Below the pieces are notes generated by a model. The model saw only the letters and a list, made by a program, of their open reading frames with translations, ran no database searches and was not told the DNA's origin. From assembly GCF_019649055.1 (NCBI RefSeq), contig NW_026570323.1, positions 434,001 to 498,000 of the forward strand: a DNA stretch of 64,000 nt, read 5' to 3'. How positions within the stretch are numbered: the first letter of the stretch is position 1; each line of letters starts with the position of its first letter. Below are positions 1-11,425 of the stretch, piece after piece. Source of the DNA: Paramacrobiotus metropolitanus (lineage: Eukaryota > Tardigrada > Eutardigrada > Parachela > Macrobiotidae). The position numbers and the translations under genes are program-made.

Positions 1-316
1 ACCGAACACCGAATAATATACGAGTTAATGTAATAACAATAACAACACAAGTTAATAATAACAATGAATACCAACCCTGTTGCTACGGCGCATTAGCCAT
101 CGTCGGCCCATCGGACATGCACGAGACACGAGTAATTTTTGCACGCCGTTGTTCAGGATCAATTTTTTTAACCTCTGATACCATTCGGAATCATGATAGC
201 CGTTAGCGGTCTGAAACAAATGCACAGCCTAAAATACGATTTGATAGTTTCATCGCTCACCATCAGTTTCTATCAAAAACACGCACAACAACCCACAAAC
301 TTCCCTCACCCGTGCA

Positions 317-2093
317 TCAGTTGTTGGCCGCCAACCACGCATGGACCACCTCTCCAGGCAACATCAGATCCTCCGACTTCACGAGCCTCTCCCGGCCATG
401 GGCTTCCACCACATGCTGCCCCCCGCGCCGGCGAATGTAGGTCACCCCGTCCACCATTCCTCGCACGAGTAGACGCACCTGTTGGCCGCGCTGCAAAATA
501 TCCGCCGCACGGATGAGCTTATCCGACGCTCGGGTACCTTCCCACCGCATCGACTTTCTCAGTCCCCGTACGACAACTCCCCATCCTCCCCATCCGATCA
601 CCTCTGCTGGATAGCTGTCGCCCCGGCGACCTTTCACAAATACCATCTCGCGATGCTTGAGCGCCAACCTCCCGACGCGGTACTTCGCATAGCGGCGTGG
701 TTCAGTGTTGAAGGGAAGTGCCGGCTTTTCGGTGGTGTGCTTGTATAGGTAGATGTCCCACAATTCCGTTGGCAGCAGCAATGCATTCTGAAGCAGATCA
801 ATATAAAAAACCCTTCGAAGGTTCTGGCATTTTTATAGACGATAATTCACAAGAAACAAAGTTGGCACCGCAGATGCAGCATAAAGTTTATACCGTAAAT
901 TGACTCCACGATATAAAACCGTTTTATAGGCTAAGCTGCTTAAAGCGTATCCGTAATGCCAAGGTGGGTTGTACCTTAACAGGGCCACCGGCTAACTCGG
1001 TATCCGTCAGCAGCGGAAAACGAACCAGAAACAATGCCGTGCCTAGCATCTCACGCCGGTTGGCGGTGGATGGATTTACTTTCCGGAGTGTGCAGGCCGC
1101 GGCAGCCCATCTATACAACCGCGAAGCAGACGTTTAAGCACAGCTGAAAATTCGTTTCTCCCGGCACACCGGCCTGTTCAATCAATCAATCGCCATCTCT
1201 ACAAGAGACTTGTCACGATTTTGTCACTCACTTCTCGACGGCTGTGTAGATGACATTCTCCGGTGCCTCCAGTGTCGGGCGCTGGAGAATCATATGCAGA
1301 CTCTCATGGCTCAGTGCTGCGAAATGCTCAGATTGGAAGACGGCTCCGTCCGAGGCATCAATCAGATCGAGGCACTTCTCCACAATACTGTCGAAACCCG
1401 GGCTCCAGCGGTTAGCCTGCAGGGAAAAAATATCAGCTACCCGCACAATGAAAGACAAGTTGCGTGACAAATATGATACGACTTACATTGTCCAGCGTTA
1501 TCAGACAATTGCTTGCATTGAGATGTTCGAGAATGAACCCGCAGCAGTGTTCCACCAGCAGGGGTAAATCATACTTTTCAGCGCAGTACAAAGTGGAAAC
1601 ACGTTCTGCGCATCCAGGTCATCCACGGAATCCGAGTAAACATAGCTATCCAAACGCAGTACTTGATAAATTTTGCTGGAAATTACAGCCTAAAAATACT
1701 GGTCGCCCACCGGAGCATGTTAGCAAAAGCCTGGGAAGGGATATCAGGAATGTCGATTGGGTCTTGGGTGCTGTCGGCCAAACTCCCGTAGAACATGGCG
1801 TGGAAGACATCGCTGCTTAGACTCAGGATGTTCCTAAAACCGTTTCCTGATACTGAATTCAACTTATGCGTGTATTGGGCTATCTAAGACAGCGGCAGTT
1901 GCTGGTGGCGTCGCTACTTACTTGTGTGCATGGAAAATCTTCACGTCGCCATGTCAGTGCCATGATCGCGTCCCACGGCGAACTGCGCATCACTCAACTC
2001 GGCTAGGGACAAAGCGCGCTTCATGCGGTTGGCCAACCCAACCACTGCGCCGCGACGCTGCAAGGGTGCGAGCGATGCCGAGTTCTGGGACAT
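317..2093 (-). pseudogene. BTB-BACK paralogue A, frameshifted
   Basis: Six exons can be traced on the minus strand by GT/AG borders and conserved phases: 2093-1922, 1833-1711, 1645-1487, 1416-1232, 1110-975 and 787-317. Exons 1-3 encode a BTB/POZ domain (dimerisation and typically Cullin-3 adaptor fold), exons 4-5 a BACK-like helical region, and exon 6 a lineage-type C-terminal domain with a YPAEVI core. Two lesions break it. An 11-bp insertion in exon 1 duplicates GCCATG (1948-1953 and 1959-1964). A one-base loss in exon 3 near 1594-1597 leaves two Cs where the paralogues imply three; exon 3 is 159 nt against 160 in copies B, C, D2, D3 and E. Exons 4-6 are open. It is head-to-head with copy B. 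The exon 3 loss could be a sequencing error, but the exon 1 duplication looks real. Ubiquitin-adaptor function is inferred from the family only. Confidence 0.85.
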
Positions 2094-2716
2094 GGTGGAT
2101 TATCCAGAGAGATGCTCCGCAAACTGAATTTTGATCTGTAACTCAGTTATCTCTAGAAACGATAGACAACGTTGGTCTGCGCATGCACGCACGTTGGCTT
2201 TAAGAACTTGAGACGTACGACATCCCTCTCACGATGACAGCCTATCAAAGTTTCAAAAGGGAAGCCTAGAAATCAAAATAGGATTACGAAGGATAGATCG
2301 ATATACACAAAGGAAGATTTTTTCAAAGTTTCGCAACCGGTTAACTTGCCACAAGACTGAACTGCAAACGCAAAATCACTGAGATTTACAAGCTTTTCAG
2401 TTCAACTTCAACATACACCCTGCAACCGGAAACATTTAGCACCGTCACCTGCGGGGGTTTGTGTATTGTACAACTGCATACTATTGCCCACCGTCCGGTT
2501 GACGAGGAACGGCTCCCCACCCACAGGCAGCGGTGCCATCGTGCTGCACGGTTCAGCCGGGGCCCTGCATCACGTTAATCCTTGAGAATCAGCTGTTTGC
2601 AGTTTACCTTCGATATTTTTGTATTTTCTGCCTGATTCTGTAGCAAACATCGGACGTTTGGCTGCCCATTTTGCGTTCGGTTAATTTTTATCTTGGTAAG
2701 GTGATTCTGGTGCAAC
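2094..2716. promoter_or_regulatory. Divergent intergenic region between BTB copies A and B
   Basis: The start codons of A (minus, 2093) and B (plus, 2717) are 623 bp apart with nothing else coding between them, so this must hold both promoters. It contains an ACCGGAAA motif at 2425-2432 and a block near 2480-2530 (CACCGTCCGG, then a CCCACCC-rich stretch) that resembles the region between the E/F pair at about 60145-60195. I see no convincing TATA box. Confidence 0.5.
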
Positions 2717-4717
2717 ATGCCCCGAGTATCAGGCACTGTAAGGCTGCGCGAGCGCAGTGCAATGGATCCACTTGTAGTTGTGCCCAAAGAACTGGCAATC
2801 AGCGAGGTGTCCTTAGTTGTCGGACGTGATCACGGCCAAGAGATAATCTTCTCTACATCCAAGTACGCCCTGTTGTACATACTTTATCCTCTTTACACGA
2901 TGATCCCGCTGCAGCTGGAGAAGAGCTGGATTATTTTGCAGGGCTTCGTTGGCGAATGCGAGCCCCGTGTTTCATGCTTGGTTTTATGGAGATGCCAGCG
3001 AACCTTCTGCCAGTATTATCCAGCTTCCCGATGTTGTGCCCGATGCATTTGCCAATATGCTTAGGTACCTGAACATTTACCTGTATGGGCTTTTCTGTCA
3101 GCGTGCGGCGTGCGCCATAGTGCTGGTACTGCATATCAGTCCTAGATTATTTTTTAAATATTGAAATGCACCAGTACAAATTGTACAATTAAGTTATATT
3201 ATTGGTTCTTTGTGGTCTCCTCGTATTACGGCCTCGATGCTGTGAAAATTGCTGGTATTTTCACTTTTCAGCCATGTTTATCAGGATTCCCTGGCCAGTC
3301 TGAACCCGCATAACGTCTTCGCCACCCTGAACGTGGCCGAGAAATTCAGTCTCCCACTGCTTGTGGAGCATTGCCGCAAGTTTATCTTTCGCAGTCTGCG
3401 TGCCAGCAGTTGCCTGCTGTTTCTCGATAATGTGAGTCGCATCATTTCGGAAATTCTGCATAGTCGTCTCCGCCTAGTGGTTTTTTACAGCTTAACTGTC
3501 TGGTCTGTTTTACAGGCCGTTCAATGGGGCGGTAAAGAGTTTATCAAACCGTGTCTGGAGATCGTGGACGCGTACACTGAGGTACTGTACCTCCCGGACT
3601 TCGCCACACTACACCCGAAAACGCTGGTGCTGCTGCTCGGACGCAAGACCTTAGCCGCCGAGGAAATCAACATTTACAAGGCCGCTGAGACGTTAGTATT
3701 ATTGTTGTGCGGTTTTTTTGGGCCTATTTAATTGTACTCATCTCTGTAGCGAAACAAGATGCTTAAAAATAGTTAAAATACCTCAAATAATATATAAAAG
3801 TGAGACCGGATGTATTGCTATGTTGGAAGGCTCGTTCAGGCGCAGTATTTCGTACCAGGCTTTCAAATCTGATAATTTACTTTAGAAATCACAGTATTAG
3901 TATGGCAATGTTTAAATTAAGTACTAGTTTTGATTATCAGTAAGGATCAGCTGGCTGTATCTTCTGTTTTATTTTTGCTATATTTTCTGTTTTTTAGTTG
4001 GGCGACTGCTGCCTGCGCTCGCAGCAATATGGATCCATCGCCCACCAACCGGCGACTGTTGCTGGGCAGAGCCTTCGTTCTCATTCGATTTCCGCTGCTC
4101 ACCGACGACCAGCTCCAAGAAGTCTCGAGGGAGGTCAGCCACTCGGTCAATCATAACACTACTATTATTTCTCACTCATTTTCCTGTGCGGCATTAACGC
4201 CTTCTTGATTGTATAGTTTCAGTTGTTGAACCCGGACGAGCTGCACAAAATTTCTCTCTACAAGACTGCGGGAATCAAGCCGCTCCCATTCCTCACGGCG
4301 CCCCGTCGACCTCCCGCCATCCGCGTCGGCGACGTGAAGTTCAAACACAAGGAACAAGTCTTCGTTAACGATGAACGCGTTGACTGCTGGGTCCCGGCGG
4401 AAGTCATCGCGGGGCGTCCAACGCACGTGGTAGTGTCGCTTTGTCATGAATGTCTGGGCGGCGAGGTGGTGTTGGTTCGGCGAGGTGATCTTATTCGCGC
4501 CGCGGAGTTTTTAATACCCCGTCGAGCGGTACTAGTCCAAGGGGAAGCGGCGAAATATATCCGGTGGGAGAACGGTGTCCACAGCGTCCGCTTCCTCCAA
4601 GGAGGAGGGTGGTCGGGGCCGTTCATGGAGCTACGAGTGCGGGATGTGGATGTGAAGGCGTGGAAGCGGGGCGTGCCCAGAGCGCCGGTGGGCAGTCTGC
4701 AGATGCCCGGCAGTTGA
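2717..4717 (+). CDS. BTB-BACK protein with C-terminal Tudor-like domain, paralogue B (intact)
   Basis: Six exons join in phase without any stop: 2717-2862, 2942-3064, 3272-3431, 3516-3691, 3998-4133 and 4217-4717, giving 413 aa. BTB lies at about residues 33-143 (core VFHAWFYGD, LPDVVPDAFANMLR) and BACK at about 144-247 (NRRLLLGRAFVLIRFPLL). The C-terminal exon carries a region at about residues 280-335 (EQVFV..., WVPAEVI, LIRAAEFL) that looks like a Tudor/SH3-type beta barrel. BTB-BACK proteins commonly recruit substrates to Cullin-3 ubiquitin ligases; that role is inferred here. A second in-frame ATG at 2762 is possible. The exon 6 acceptor at 4217 rather than 4223 is chosen because it keeps length parity with copy A. 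It is the only BTB copy here with an unbroken frame and all exons, so it is the best functional candidate of the cluster. Confidence 0.9.
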
Positions 4718-6207
4718 AGAGGAAACGTGAACGGCGTGGAAGGGATGATAGGAAGGCGTGATACAGAAGGGGTGGGTTGGATTCGTTCCGCTGAGGAAAA
4801 GTGGTGGCACTTTGATACAGATCCCTGCTCTTTAATTAGTATTTTTATTGGATAGTTAGTCGGTTCTCCTGTCTTTTGCCGGTTTTGTTGTGAGTTAGAT
4901 GATGCGCAGTCCAAAGTCCAAACTGTGGTAAAGTTACTGCCGTAAAGTAGCGCCAAAGATGTTTGGCAGCAAAGGAAGCTTTTATAAAAGGTATCAACAG
5001 TGTAAGTGGTTCGTTGTTGCCTTACATGTCGATGTGCTCAAATAGAGCGATTGGAAATACGGCGGAAAATCTAAAACTCTACAGTGAGCCAGGTTCCTGT
5101 ACCTGTCGTCAAGCGTAAAATGCGTGTAAACCGAAAGGTGCGATGGTGAGATTTTTAATAATAGGTATCATCTGTAGAATCTGTGGGAGTGCTGACTGCA
5201 CTAATACATAGTACGAGGTATATCATGATGCATGGTATCATGAGTTTACAACCTTATTTTCGATCAATAAAATTCAAGCGCGAATAAATGTCCTTGCTTA
5301 GGGATATCGGATTTTTTCCCGTACGGATGATAAAGGTCATTTCTATAAGAACTGTCAAACTGCAGATACCTTCGCATACATGCAGTAACGTTATTTATGT
5401 GCTCATCATCACCATCTGCCTTGCCCACCGCGATCCAGTAGAAGAAATTTTGATGCAAGTCGTTTCTTTTAAACAAAAAACTGATATAACTAATAGTATT
5501 TTATAACTAACAATATATATCTTACGTAGTACTACGCGAATGCACTTTTTGTTATGTTGATGGCCTTTTGCCCAATAAAGAGAAAAAATAACTAATAGTA
5601 GTAAGTCCTAACTGGTACTAACTACTACTATTTTGTTACAATATCTGAATTATTTACACGCCCTGAAGGTATCCCAGTCGATAGCGCATGCACGCCCTAC
5701 GAGGCCTAAAATAAACTTTTATTTAGTGCGCGTTTTTGGAGAATCTCAGTCATAATCAAAATAGCTAATACTCTGTGTAAGCGTTTCATAAGGTAAAACA
5801 ATTGTCGTTAGTTCACAGACTGTTCACAAAATTAATTTACTGGGGCATACGGCCGCATAACTACAGTATAAGCACAATTCAAAAATACGTTCGTTTTCAC
5901 ATTTTGCGTAGAATCACACAGCTAACTAAAAACTCCAACCATTTCAGTGAAAAAGCATGGTTAGATTGCTTCCGTATATCCGGCATTTCAACAAACAAAT
6001 GTTTTGTATTGTCAACCTTATTGTATTGTTCAACTGTATTGTATTTGAAATGTATTGTTCAACTTTATTTGACTGTTGTTATAGTAAACGAGGTTAAATA
6101 GAAGGAAATGACAATAAACGCAGTCGCTTGATCTGGTTTGGAATGGAGCTTTGCATACGGGGTATGGCTGTACTTGTAAGTTGTAAAGCAGTCCCATAGT
6201 ATGTCTC
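4718..6207. other. Intergenic, no gene seen
   Basis: AT-rich sequence downstream of BTB copy B. It includes an AATAAA polyadenylation-type signal near 5267. Short ORFs here show no domain, codon bias or splice pattern, and I see no repeat in this stretch. Confidence 0.6.
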
Positions 6208-6993
6208 GCGTTATTCTCTCACTTTAAGGGATTTGGCCCAGTACATAGCACCAAATTCGTGTACATACACGGGAACTTTCGCTGTCGCGCACTCCCAAAC
6301 ACTTTTTTGCATTGCTTTATGGTAGTTTGTAGCCAAAAGATTTGTATACATAGGCGTGAAATCCGTTTGTGCGCGCAGCATCCGGTTCGGGAGTTATGGC
6401 TGTTAGAATATTCCAAAAAGTTTAAATGCATTCAGGTGTACCAAAAGTCTCATTATGGACCGATCCCTTTCAAATTTTGCACATAAATGCGCATTACCAT
6501 GAAGATTGTTTTGGTACGGATCCAGACTTTCATGATTTTTTTCGAATTTTAAAATGAATTATAACGCGGGGCCGTATGGGCGCCACGCGTATCCTCGACA
6601 GCGTTATTCTCTCACTTTAAGGGATTTGGCCCAGTACATAGCACCAAATTCGTGTACATACACGGGAACTTTCGCTGTCGCGCACTCCCAAACACTTTTT
6701 TGCATTGCTTTATGGTAGTTTGTAGCCAAAAGATTTGTATACATAGGCGTGAAATCCGTTTGTGCGCGCAACATCCGGTTCGGGAGTTATGGCTGTTAGA
6801 ATATTCCAAAAAGTTTAAATGCATTCAGGTGTACCAAAAGTCTCATTATGGACCGATCCCTTTCAAATTTTGCACATAAATGCGCATTACCATGAAGATT
6901 GTTTTGGTACGGATCCAGACTTTCATGATTTTTTTCGAATTTTAAAATGAATTATAACGCGGGGCCGTATGGGCGCCACGCGTATCCTCGACA
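6208..6993. repeat. 393-bp direct tandem duplication
   Basis: Two units, 6208-6600 and 6601-6993, are almost identical (one difference noticed, near 6368 and 6761). Each begins GCGTTATTCTCTCAC and ends in CCTCGACA. The junction is exact, which suggests a recent tandem duplication or an LTR-like terminal unit. The end of the second unit continues into a module also present at 55900-56143. Confidence 0.92.
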
Positions 6994-7860
6994 GCGAACA
7001 GCGGTGAACCCGGATGAGGCTTTATTGCCGAATCTAATGCGCACCGTGGCGCAGCAACACCAGACTAAAGAGGAAGGATCCTGCAGCCAGTGCAACTGTG
7101 CTGCAGATCCGTCAAAACAGCGCAGCAATGTGCGGGGTGGAAATCCCCAGAAACAGCGAATAGCTACTCAGGAGGGCGGAGCGCCCCGCCCTTACACCCC
7201 TTTTGCAGGCATCGCTACGTCCTCGGAGCGAAATCTCCCAGGATTCGGAGGATCCGCACCCCACGCCGGTTCGGTCGGCTCGAGTCAGCTCACATCCGGT
7301 TCGGTTCAGGTTGTGTTCCGGGTGAGGTCGGCTCCGGTTTGGTCCGAGTCAACCGTCTGGGTCAACGCATTGTCGCGCCAAATCCAGGGTCCAACCCGGA
7401 AACGGGTAAATTCCGTTGTTTCTTCAGCAGGGCAAAGGTCACGTTCTGGGGAAATTTGGGCAGGGGTTTGGGGTCTATGTGGCCCGTGACCCCTGCAAAA
7501 AAACAAAGCACGCAAATCCGCGGTGAAATCCACTGCTCCGTCCGGGGGGAGGTCGCCGTCCCAGGAAGTTCGGGCAGTGTTTTGGTGGGGGAATTTTTCG
7601 GCGTGGTGCTGGTGGTCGATCCGTGCCGTTGGGATCGGAGTTGGTGCTGCTGTTGGCGGTGTATCCGTTCTGGTTTCCCGCTGGTCCGGGTCGCGTTCGC
7701 CGTCGGCATCGCAGGAGGCAATTCTCGCTCCGCGGCATCTCCGTCCAGTTTGGGAGGCATCCGTCGCGGGGAGGCGTCCATCTCCGTCAGTTGGGAGAGG
7801 AATCCATCACGTTCCGCGGGAATGGGGGGCATTTGTAGCTCCACACATGGGGGTTAAATT
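6942..7860 (+). mobile_element. Dispersed GC-rich element truncating BTB copy C
   Basis: The first about 250 bp (6942-7195) recur, inverted, at 55900-56143. In both places they encode the same peptide in frame (AVNPDEALLPNLMRTVAQQH and a CSQCNCAADPS motif), which argues for a once-coding element. From 7200 to 7860 the sequence becomes GC-rich; the minus strand is open from 7844 to 7362 (160 aa, rich in Pro, Thr and Arg). I cannot assign a family and see no reverse transcriptase or transposase motif. Its right edge coincides with the missing exon 6 of BTB copy C. Confidence 0.55.
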
Positions 7861-7943
7861 GCTAGAAGTATTCTGGAAAAAAGCATGGTAAACTTGCGCT
7901 ATCGCGCATTCTGATTTTCGATGTAAATTGGCGCAATACGTAC

Positions 7944-9000
7944 CTTGAGAGGTCCACTGGCCATCTCAGCATCCGTTAACAGCGGACAGCGTACTCGAAA
8001 CAAGACGCTGCCCAGCACTTCACGCCGGTTGGGGGCGGACGGATCCATGTTCTGGCGTCTGCAGGTCTCGGCAGCCCATCTATAACAAACGAAAACGTGA
8101 CGGAGAACTGAACGCTTCTCCCAAGCGTAATAACTAGCAACGCTTCGGTATTACAGTGCAAAGCGACCCTTACGCCTTGACAGTTGTGTGTCGCGTTGGA
8201 CAACCATCTGGACAGTCCAGTAGCTGAGGGTTACGAAGTGCTCCGATTGGAAAACGGCTCCGGTTGATGCGTCGATCAGCTCCAGACATTTCTCCACAAT
8301 ATTGTCGAAATCCGAACAGCCTGCAGAAAACAGCACACATCAAGCGAATCCGATGGAAAACTGTATCACATTGTAACTAACATTCTCCAGCGCCACGAGG
8401 CAGTTGTCTGAGTTGAGATGCTCCAAAATGTAACAGCTGCAGAGCTCGACTAGCAATGGAAAGTCGTATTTATCCGCGCAGGACAGAGTGGGAAATGCGT
8501 TCTCAAGATTCAGATCGTCCACTGCATCAGAATATACATAACTACAAAAAACAACACGCCTCTACACTCAAAATAACGGTTGCATGAAAAATGTAGAGAA
8601 TTCACCCACCATGTAGAGAGCATGTTACCAAAGGCCTCGGACGGAATATCCTGGATTTCGATGACATCCTGATTTTTATCAGCCAAACTTTCGAAGAACG
8701 TGGCGTGGAACACATCAGTGCTCAGGCTTAAAAGCATTCTAGAAAATATTCAAAAACCCCACCAGTGAACACGACGCACAAATCACCTCCAAAGGAACTC
8801 CGGTGGCAAATTTGCCATGATCGTGGCTTCGACTCATACTTATGTGCGCGGAAGATTTTCACTTCACAATAATTCCGTCCCACGGGAAACTCAACATCAC
8901 TTAACTCGGACCTGGAAAAAGCGCGCTTCATGCGTGCGGCCACTCCATCCAGTGCTCCGCGACGTTTAAGGTAGGCAGGAGAAAAAGAGTTCTCGGACAT
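7944..9000 (-). pseudogene. BTB-BACK paralogue C, truncated
   Basis: Exons on the minus strand: 9000-8840 (161 nt, ATG retained), 8738-8610 (129 nt, a 6-nt in-frame gain at its 3' end), 8541-8382 (160 nt), a damaged exon 4 starting near 8330, and 8079-7944 (136 nt, intact BACK segment). Exon 4 has lost about 10 nt at its start and about 30 nt at its end relative to copy E, which destroys the frame and the donor. The terminal exon is gone: after the acceptor-like CTTTTTTCCAG at about 7880-7890 the sequence runs into the repeat at 6942-7860. The BTB half still reads cleanly, so a truncated BTB-only product cannot be excluded. Confidence 0.85.
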
Positions 9001-9550
9001 GATGAATTGTCCAGTGAGCCTGGTGCGGGAAGCTAAAGCAGCTAACTGTTTGGCAATCAGCAGTTAAGAATAGTATAGTATACGACTTAGGGCAGCTCAG
9101 ACACCGCAAACATTCAAGCTAATTCAAGCCAGTAAAAAAATCAAAAAATCAAGAAGTCAAAAAACAGAAACAAAGTCGAGAGAAAACGAAATGTCGATAA
9201 AATCGATAAAAATCATAAAATCATAAACAAAACAAATTTAACAAAAGCTAATTTAAGCTATAAAACGGTAGATCTAAGATCTCGATGCTAGGCTGCTTGC
9301 TAAACAGCCCAGATACTGCACTAAGCACTTACTACTTACTGCTGTCACCGGAACTTGTAACCGGAAATGGATCGCGTCGCCGCCCGTGGGGTGAACATGC
9401 GCTGAACCTCCATACAAGGCACAGAATAGTCCAGACTCCAAACATGTGATGAATTATAGGCGATTAAATTTCCACGTGTTACGAGAATATTTTATGTATA
9501 ATATTAATAATAAGGCAACTACTCTGCATATTACATAGTTTGACAAAGTG
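9001..9550. promoter_or_regulatory. Upstream region of BTB copy C
   Basis: The block 9341-9402 matches 60018-60078 in the E/F divergent promoter, including two ACCGGAA motifs spaced 13 bp apart (9347 and 9360; 60025 and 60038). No divergent partner gene remains on the right side here; a transposon and a LINE follow. The AT-rich run 9130-9270 holds nothing I recognise. Confidence 0.45.
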
Positions 9551-10399
9551 CAAGTCCGTTTTCAAACCTGTAGACCGCTGTAAGTGCGACGCAGTGAATA
9601 AGCGCACAGTTAAAGGCTAGATTTTAAATTATCGTTACCGTTATCGTTACCGGAAAACCTACCGTATGTGCCCCGAACAGAGACTTTTTAGTCTCTGTTA
9701 TCTCTTTTTAGTCTCCGGTAACGATAACGGTATGACTCATCCCAAATTTACCGTTATTCTGACTGTACCGTATCGTTCTGCTCGCTAGGATAACGATAGA
9801 TAGCGTTGGTATCGTTGGGCATCTCCGGTAGAATCTTGGAAGCCATGGAATTAGTGGATTACCGTTTTCTCAAAAGAAACAACTACTTTGAACATCGCTC
9901 TATTTACTAAAATATTTCAACAAACAAGAAAGAAAAATAATATTTAAAAACAATTTATTTTGTGAGGGACTAAACGCACCGGAAGTCGTCATTTCACTGA
10001 AACTGCCTCCCCACAAGCGGCTGGTCAAATTCACTTCACATTTTTAATTTAGTGAGACCGGTCCGAGCCCGAGCCGCACTCTGTATCGAGCGTTATCGTT
10101 GTGCTTAGCGAACACACAAACTTCTAACGGTGGCGAAAACCATGACGGTAGCCTACCGTTATGGTTACCGGAAAACCTACCGTGTGCCCCGAACAGAGAC
10201 TAAAAATTTATCTACTCTTCACTGGATGCACTGCCGTAGAGCACTCAGTCTATCTCATTTGTCTCTCTCACACACGCCTCACACCCCAGTGGCGTTAATG
10301 ACCAATACGCCGTGACGTGCCGAAGCACCTTGAATGGCTCAATCCCACGTTTTTCAAATATCCCGCTTACAGCGGTCTACAGGTTTGAAAACGGGCTTG
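9551..10399. mobile_element. Terminal-inverted-repeat element, about 849 bp
   Basis: The left end 9551-9585 (CAAGTCCGTTTTCAAACCTG...) is repeated inverted at 10365-10399 with one or two mismatches, giving TIRs of about 35 bp. Inside, a block containing ACCGTTATCGTTACC occurs at 9637, inverted at 9716, and again with TGCCCCGAACAGAGACT at about 10155-10201. No transposase ORF is present, so this is a non-autonomous element. I could not find a convincing target-site duplication, so the superfamily is unknown. Confidence 0.7.
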
Positions 10400-11028
10400 T
10401 ATCATAATTTATTTCTGATCTGCGCCGGGATGGCAACCGCCATAGACGTTGTTTCGCACGTCACCAATTACAGGAATTACACAGTGCGCCAAAATGGGAA
10501 CTACGCATACGCTACGTATCACGTACAGATTGGCGCATGGTAGGCGCACTGTAATACCGGGGCCACTAACTGACCGCAGATTTTACCGAGCACACTACTC
10601 TTTTTTATCATGCATGTGTCTTTCGCTTTGTAGACCTTGGTTTTCTGTTAATTTTCATGAAAATTAATATTGCAGACAGACAGCACGGTTTGCAAACGCG
10701 CCCTAATTAAAAAATTACGGTAGGAGCACGCGTTGCTATGGAGCAGCCACGACTTCCCGGCTACTCGAAGGCTACTGCTTCCAACCGCCCTCGGGCGGCG
10801 TGGCGGCGCGGATCAGAAATTCTGATTCAGGCCCATTTGCTTTGAATACCACAATTACCCTTCGGCCACTTCCGGTGGCGTCAAGCAAAACTGATAAGTT
10901 TCGCTTTCGTTCTATATATCGCATTTCTTTTGCTCTGGTTATACTGACTGTTATACTCGTTTCTGACAATTCGAGCTTTTGGTAATCACTGGGCCTACGA
11001 GCGATATGTGATCCATGTTCTTATAAAA
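10400..11028. other. Intergenic, no gene seen
   Basis: Sequence between the TIR element and the small ORF. It has no domain-bearing ORF. It probably holds the promoter of the small ORF at 11029, but no clear core element was identified. Confidence 0.5.
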
Positions 11029-11238
11029 ATGTTGAGGAAAGTTTGCCCCTTGGTAGCACAATCACGAACATTGCTGAATGCTTTGAGAGCAGACCGAACA
11101 AAATACTTTCGTCAGTCTCCTGGAATATCTACTACTGCTACAGGCAATGGAGACTCAGACAAGGACCCCGATCCCGAAGAGCAAGCCAGAAAATGGCAGT
11201 ATTCGTATGAACTCATGCTAAAGGCAATACATTCTTAG
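11029..11238 (+). CDS. Small ORF, 69 aa, possible mitochondrial protein
   Basis: ATG at 11029 opens a 69-aa frame. Its first 30 residues (MLRKVCPLVAQSRTLLNALR...) are rich in Arg, Lys, Leu and Ser and lack acidic residues apart from one Asp, as in mitochondrial presequences. The middle is acidic (GDSDKDPDPEEQ) and it ends KWQYSYELMLKAIHS. I do not recognise the family. It is unspliced as read and sits just upstream of the LINE. It could be chance, but the organised composition makes a small nuclear-encoded mitochondrial protein plausible. Confidence 0.35.
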   Translation: MLRKVCPLVAQSRTLLNALRADRTKYFRQSPGISTTATGNGDSDKDPDPEEQARKWQYSYELMLKAIHS

Positions 11239-11425
11239 AGACAGTTCGCCTTCCAGGGGGAGAACAATCTTTCCCCCTTAGGGGTGCCCATCATTGTCAT
11301 TGACTTTTCACTGTTTCAGTATGATTCATAAACAGTAATCAGAACGTGACAAGTATATTTTGACAAGTATATGTAACGTGATAATTGCGTGATAATGTAA
11401 CGTACTTATTCAAATATCTGCGATT

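Noticed and set aside
6219-6879. Identical 70-75-aa ORFs repeated twice
   Set aside because: They repeat only because the 393-bp DNA unit is duplicated; no start context, domain or bias supports them.
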